From contig NZ_JACCBU010000001.1 in assembly GCF_013407955.1 (NCBI RefSeq), positions 4,898,001 to 4,962,000 of the forward strand: 64,000 nucleotides of DNA, in the 5' to 3' direction. A model generated the notes under the pieces. That model was not told where the DNA came from and made no database searches. It was given only the letters and a program-made list of their open reading frames with translations. This DNA comes from Microlunatus parietis (GTDB lineage: Bacteria > Actinomycetota > Actinomycetes > Propionibacteriales > Propionibacteriaceae). Within the stretch, counting starts at the first letter, position 1, and each line of letters starts with the position of its first letter. Both the position numbers and the translations under genes were made by a program. Positions 61,551 through 64,000 of the stretch are shown here, piece after piece.

Positions 61551-63791
61551 TCATTGTAGGGGGATCACCGACGATACGCGCGACAGCGGAATGCGCAGTA
61601 CCGCGGAATCGTCCGCCAGGACCGCCCGGAGCACGCCTTCACCAAGATCAACTGGGGTCAGCCGGCGCTCCACCGGGTCGCCGTCCGGGCCGACGTAACC
61701 GAGCAGGACGGGGCTCGCGTTCTTCGCGGCGCGGGTCAGCCGGGAGAGCAGTTCCGCGGTCTCCACACGGTCCGGGTCGCGGCCGCGGTCGCCGGCCAGG
61801 ATCGCGTCCGCCAGCTCCGCCGGGCGGGCTGTGCCCGGAGTCCGTACGCGCTCGAAAACCGTTGCACGCAAGCGATCCGGGGGTGCCAGGTTGCGACCGA
61901 ACTCGTCCTCGGCGGCGGGTGCGAAGCCGATCTCGCGGACGAACTCGACCAGCTGGTACGGCTCCGCGGCGGCGATCAGCACTCCGGGGCCGAGCCGGCG
62001 CAGGCCGAGCTGCGCCGCACCCGGATGGTTCAAGATCGTCTGCGCCCGGGCCTCGTCGTCGACCCGCAGATAGCTGGTCGCCGGGCCGATCCGGACGCTG
62101 CCGTACTGGCGGGCGACGTCGTCCACGAGATAGCCCAGGGGCTGCGGAATCGAGGTGGCCGAATGGTGAGACAACCAGTCGTGAATCCGCTCGGCGGTCC
62201 AGCCGGCGTCGAAGGCGCGGCGCAGCGACTCCGCGCTGAACCGGTAAACCCCCGCGCCGCCCCGGGACTCCTGGACCGCCAGCAGCCGCAGCTCCTCGGC
62301 CAGCCGGTACGGCAGCGGTCCGGCCGCCACCGCGGTCAGGTCGGCCTGGACGATGATCGAATCGACCAGGCCCGGGAACAGAGCGGCCAGCGGTTCCGGC
62401 AGGGCGGCGTCCGGTCCTTCGGTGCCGGACGGGTTCAGGGCGACCGCGAAACCGGACACGGCGCCGAGTCCGGTCAGCCCCAGATAGCCTGCCTCGCGCC
62501 AGATCCAGGTGGTCAGCTCGGCGATCGTCGGTTGTCCGGCGGTGGCCAGCCGGGGCCGGTGCCAGCCGACCGCGGCGACCAGCTGATCATGATCAAGAAC
62601 GGTGCCGGGGCCGGCCGCGTGCATCAGTTCCATGATCAACGAGCGGGCCGCCGGCGCGGCCGGCGCGGCCAGTTCCGGACCGAGGGCGTGCTGGCCGGCG
62701 GCGAGCTCCCGGCCCGGGTAGCGTTCCATGATCATCCAGGCCCGGACCAGGCGCAGCCAGCGATCCGGCAGCGGCTCGCCGACCCAGCGGTCGTAGCTCG
62801 TGGTGGGCAGCAATCGGTTGCCGCCGCCGGTGCCGTACAGGTCCGCGGCCGCGCCGAGCTCCACCACGAAGGCGGTCTGCGCCAGATCGGTGCCGAGCGC
62901 GCGGGCGAGCTGGGTCAGGTCGCGGCTGGCCACGCCGCCGTCGCGGACCAGCCGGTGCGACGCCTCCTCGAGCAGTGCGGCGACGCCGACGACGTCCTCC
63001 AGCAGCCCGTACGCGGCGCCGGCGGCGGCCCGGTCGACCACCGAGCCGTCCCGGTGCCGGCCGCCGACCGGCGGGGCCGTCGCCGGCACCGGCGTCGCCG
63101 CGAACCGGGCCTCGCGGAGGTGCCAGGCGACCTCGCGGGGCAGGATCACGGTCTCCGGGGTCAGCGGCCGGATCAGGCCGCGGGCGAGCAGCCGGTCGAT
63201 CGGCGTGGCGGCCTGTTCGATGCTGACCGGGCGGTCGGCGTTGCGCACCGCGCCGGCTGGGGAGTACGTCAGCCGGGCCAGCACGTCGCGCTCGTCCGGT
63301 CCGGCCGCGGCCAGTCGCTCGGCCACCTGGCCGGGGTCGAGCGGCTGCGGCGAGGGCGGGGCCAGCCCGCCGGGATAGGGCCCGAAATACTCCCGGACGG
63401 CGCGGGTCAGCCGCAGCTCGTGAGTTCCCCAGAGCAGGGCCCGGTCACGCAGGGCACCGATCGCCCGGTCGACCGCGGCGGCCACCGAGTCCGGACCGGC
63501 CAGGTCGGCGACGGTCCCCGCCGCCAGCTCCGCGGCCTCGGCCGGGGTGGTCGGATCGGGCAGCGCCGCCAGGATCTCGGCCACCAGCCGGGTCCAGGCG
63601 TCCAGGCGGTCCAGGGTCCGTACCGTCGACGTGGTGGTCGCGGCCCGGCCGGCGAGTTCGGCCAGGTCGGCCGGCAGCGGGTAGCCGAGGTCGGGCCGGA
63701 GTTCGATCAGCCGGATCAGGAAGTCCCGGCCGGCGGAGCGCAGGGCCTCGGCAAGGGTCCGCGGCCGGTCGGTGGGGTTGGTCAGGACCAC
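61551..63791 (-). CDS. Helicase-associated (XPB/Ssl2-like N-terminal) domain protein
   Basis: Protein of 746 residues without catalytic helicase motifs. It is rich in winged-helix-like segments and has the conserved end YLRVDDEARAQTILNHPGAAQLGLRRLGPGVLIA, seen in actinobacterial proteins encoded next to XPB (for example beside ercc3 in mycobacteria). It probably binds DNA or regulates XPB. GTG at 63791 is chosen because the protein-like sequence begins there (VVLTNPTDRPRTLAEALRSAG); it overlaps the preceding membrane gene by 10 bp. Confidence 0.8.
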   Translation of the reverse strand: MVLTNPTDRPRTLAEALRSAGRDFLIRLIELRPDLGYPLPADLAELAGRAATTTSTVRTLDRLDAWTRLVAEILAALPDPTTPAEAAELAAGTVADLAGPDSVAAAVDRAIGALRDRALLWGTHELRLTRAVREYFGPYPGGLAPPSPQPLDPGQVAERLAAAGPDERDVLARLTYSPAGAVRNADRPVSIEQAATPIDRLLARGLIRPLTPETVILPREVAWHLREARFAATPVPATAPPVGGRHRDGSVVDRAAAGAAYGLLEDVVGVAALLEEASHRLVRDGGVASRDLTQLARALGTDLAQTAFVVELGAAADLYGTGGGNRLLPTTSYDRWVGEPLPDRWLRLVRAWMIMERYPGRELAAGQHALGPELAAPAAPAARSLIMELMHAAGPGTVLDHDQLVAAVGWHRPRLATAGQPTIAELTTWIWREAGYLGLTGLGAVSGFAVALNPSGTEGPDAALPEPLAALFPGLVDSIIVQADLTAVAAGPLPYRLAEELRLLAVQESRGGAGVYRFSAESLRRAFDAGWTAERIHDWLSHHSATSIPQPLGYLVDDVARQYGSVRIGPATSYLRVDDEARAQTILNHPGAAQLGLRRLGPGVLIAAAEPYQLVEFVREIGFAPAAEDEFGRNLAPPDRLRATVFERVRTPGTARPAELADAILAGDRGRDPDRVETAELLSRLTRAAKNASPVLLGYVGPDGDPVERRLTPVDLGEGVLRAVLADDSAVLRIPLSRVSSVIPLQ

Positions 63792-64000
63792 GGTCGCTGG
63801 TAGCCGCCGCCCTGACTCGGGTTCCGCAGCTCGCGGTAGATCACGATCAACAGGGCGACGCCGACGCACCAGGAGATCAGCACGCCCCACCAGCCGACGA
63901 AGGACCACCAGTCGACGAACGATTCGCCGCTGGTGAGGGCGCCGACCAGGGCGAAGAACGCGAGCACGCCGAGCCCGACCAGGAACACCCGGCGGACGGC
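63782..64000 (-). CDS. Small membrane protein (5' end cut by window edge)
   Basis: At least 70 residues with two hydrophobic helices (FLVGLGVLAFFALVGALTSG and WGVLISWCVGVALLIVIY) and a polar tail RELRNPSQGGGYQRPWS. A GTG at 63988 could start it, but the frame is open to the edge and the coding signal continues, so the true start may lie outside. It overlaps the helicase-associated gene by 10 bp and heads the visible part of that operon. Confidence 0.6.
   Translation of the reverse strand, partial: AVRRVFLVGLGVLAFFALVGALTSGESFVDWWSFVGWWGVLISWCVGVALLIVIYRELRNPSQGGGYQRPWS

Overview
The window is 64 kb of gene-dense, very high-GC bacterial DNA. GTG starts are common, ATGA/GTGA stop-start overlaps link many genes, and the content is typical of Actinomycetota: class II HelD, an XPB-type helicase beside a helicase-associated protein, a groEL with two CIRCE operators, and many LplABC-type sugar importers. 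Gene content suggests a soil or plant-associated member of the Propionibacteriales (Microlunatus- or Kribbella-like). That is an inference from style and gene content only. No rRNA, tRNA, CRISPR array, prophage or insertion sequence was seen.

Layout. 0-9.7 kb: end of an adenosine-deaminase-like gene, a GNAT enzyme, a TetR/CPBP-protease pair under a palindromic operator, a NarL-type two-component system, an oxidoreductase/SDR pair, an MFS pump, a PhyH-type dioxygenase and a DUF4326 protein. 9.7-19 kb: a sugar-catabolic locus. A minus-strand operon (CaiB/BaiF CoA-transferase, a solute-binding-like protein with no signal peptide, a MaoC hydratase, a Gfo/Idh oxidoreductase) diverges from a RhaM-like mutarotase and a LacI regulator, followed by an LplB/LplC/LplA-type ABC importer. 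Two LacI-type operators with the same core sit at the divergent promoter and before the importer. 18.8-25.7 kb: a small secreted protein, a secreted GH172 (DUF2961) enzyme, and an OpuC-type compatible-solute importer preceded by a 25-residue upstream ORF. 25.8-33.7 kb: groEL, a small membrane protein, a lyase-like enzyme with a Tat-type lipoprotein solute-binding protein, a divergent LacI regulator and a NagD-like phosphatase. 34-47.5 kb: hydroxyacid dehydrogenase with P450, GNAT, a dipeptidase-cutC-DUF4031-LD-carboxypeptidase operon, a nucleotidyltransferase behind a CRP/GlxR-type site, a DUF4143 ATPase behind a 23-bp tandem array, HelD, GNAT, NUDIX and an MFS pump. 47.6-56.7 kb: a second catabolic operon (dehydrogenases, TIM-barrel isomerase, sugar ABC importer) diverging from a XylR-like AraC regulator that carries a frameshift. 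56.7-64 kb: two kinase-fold genes and an operon of a membrane protein, a helicase-associated protein, a proline-rich secreted protein and XPB.

Functionally, the window is mainly two or three separate carbohydrate-uptake and catabolism units with local regulators, plus stress and housekeeping genes. The most unusual signals are: strong enrichment of the hexamer TGATCA, including rare-codon runs that create it inside genes; a roughly 75-bp hairpin-bearing repeat present twice in opposite orientation; a dispersed repeat of CCCTGAGC-type sequence, one copy of which lies inside a gene; the CoA-transferase / cytosolic solute-binding protein / MaoC operon; the small upstream ORF coupled to the OpuC-type ATPase; and the 23-bp tandem array.
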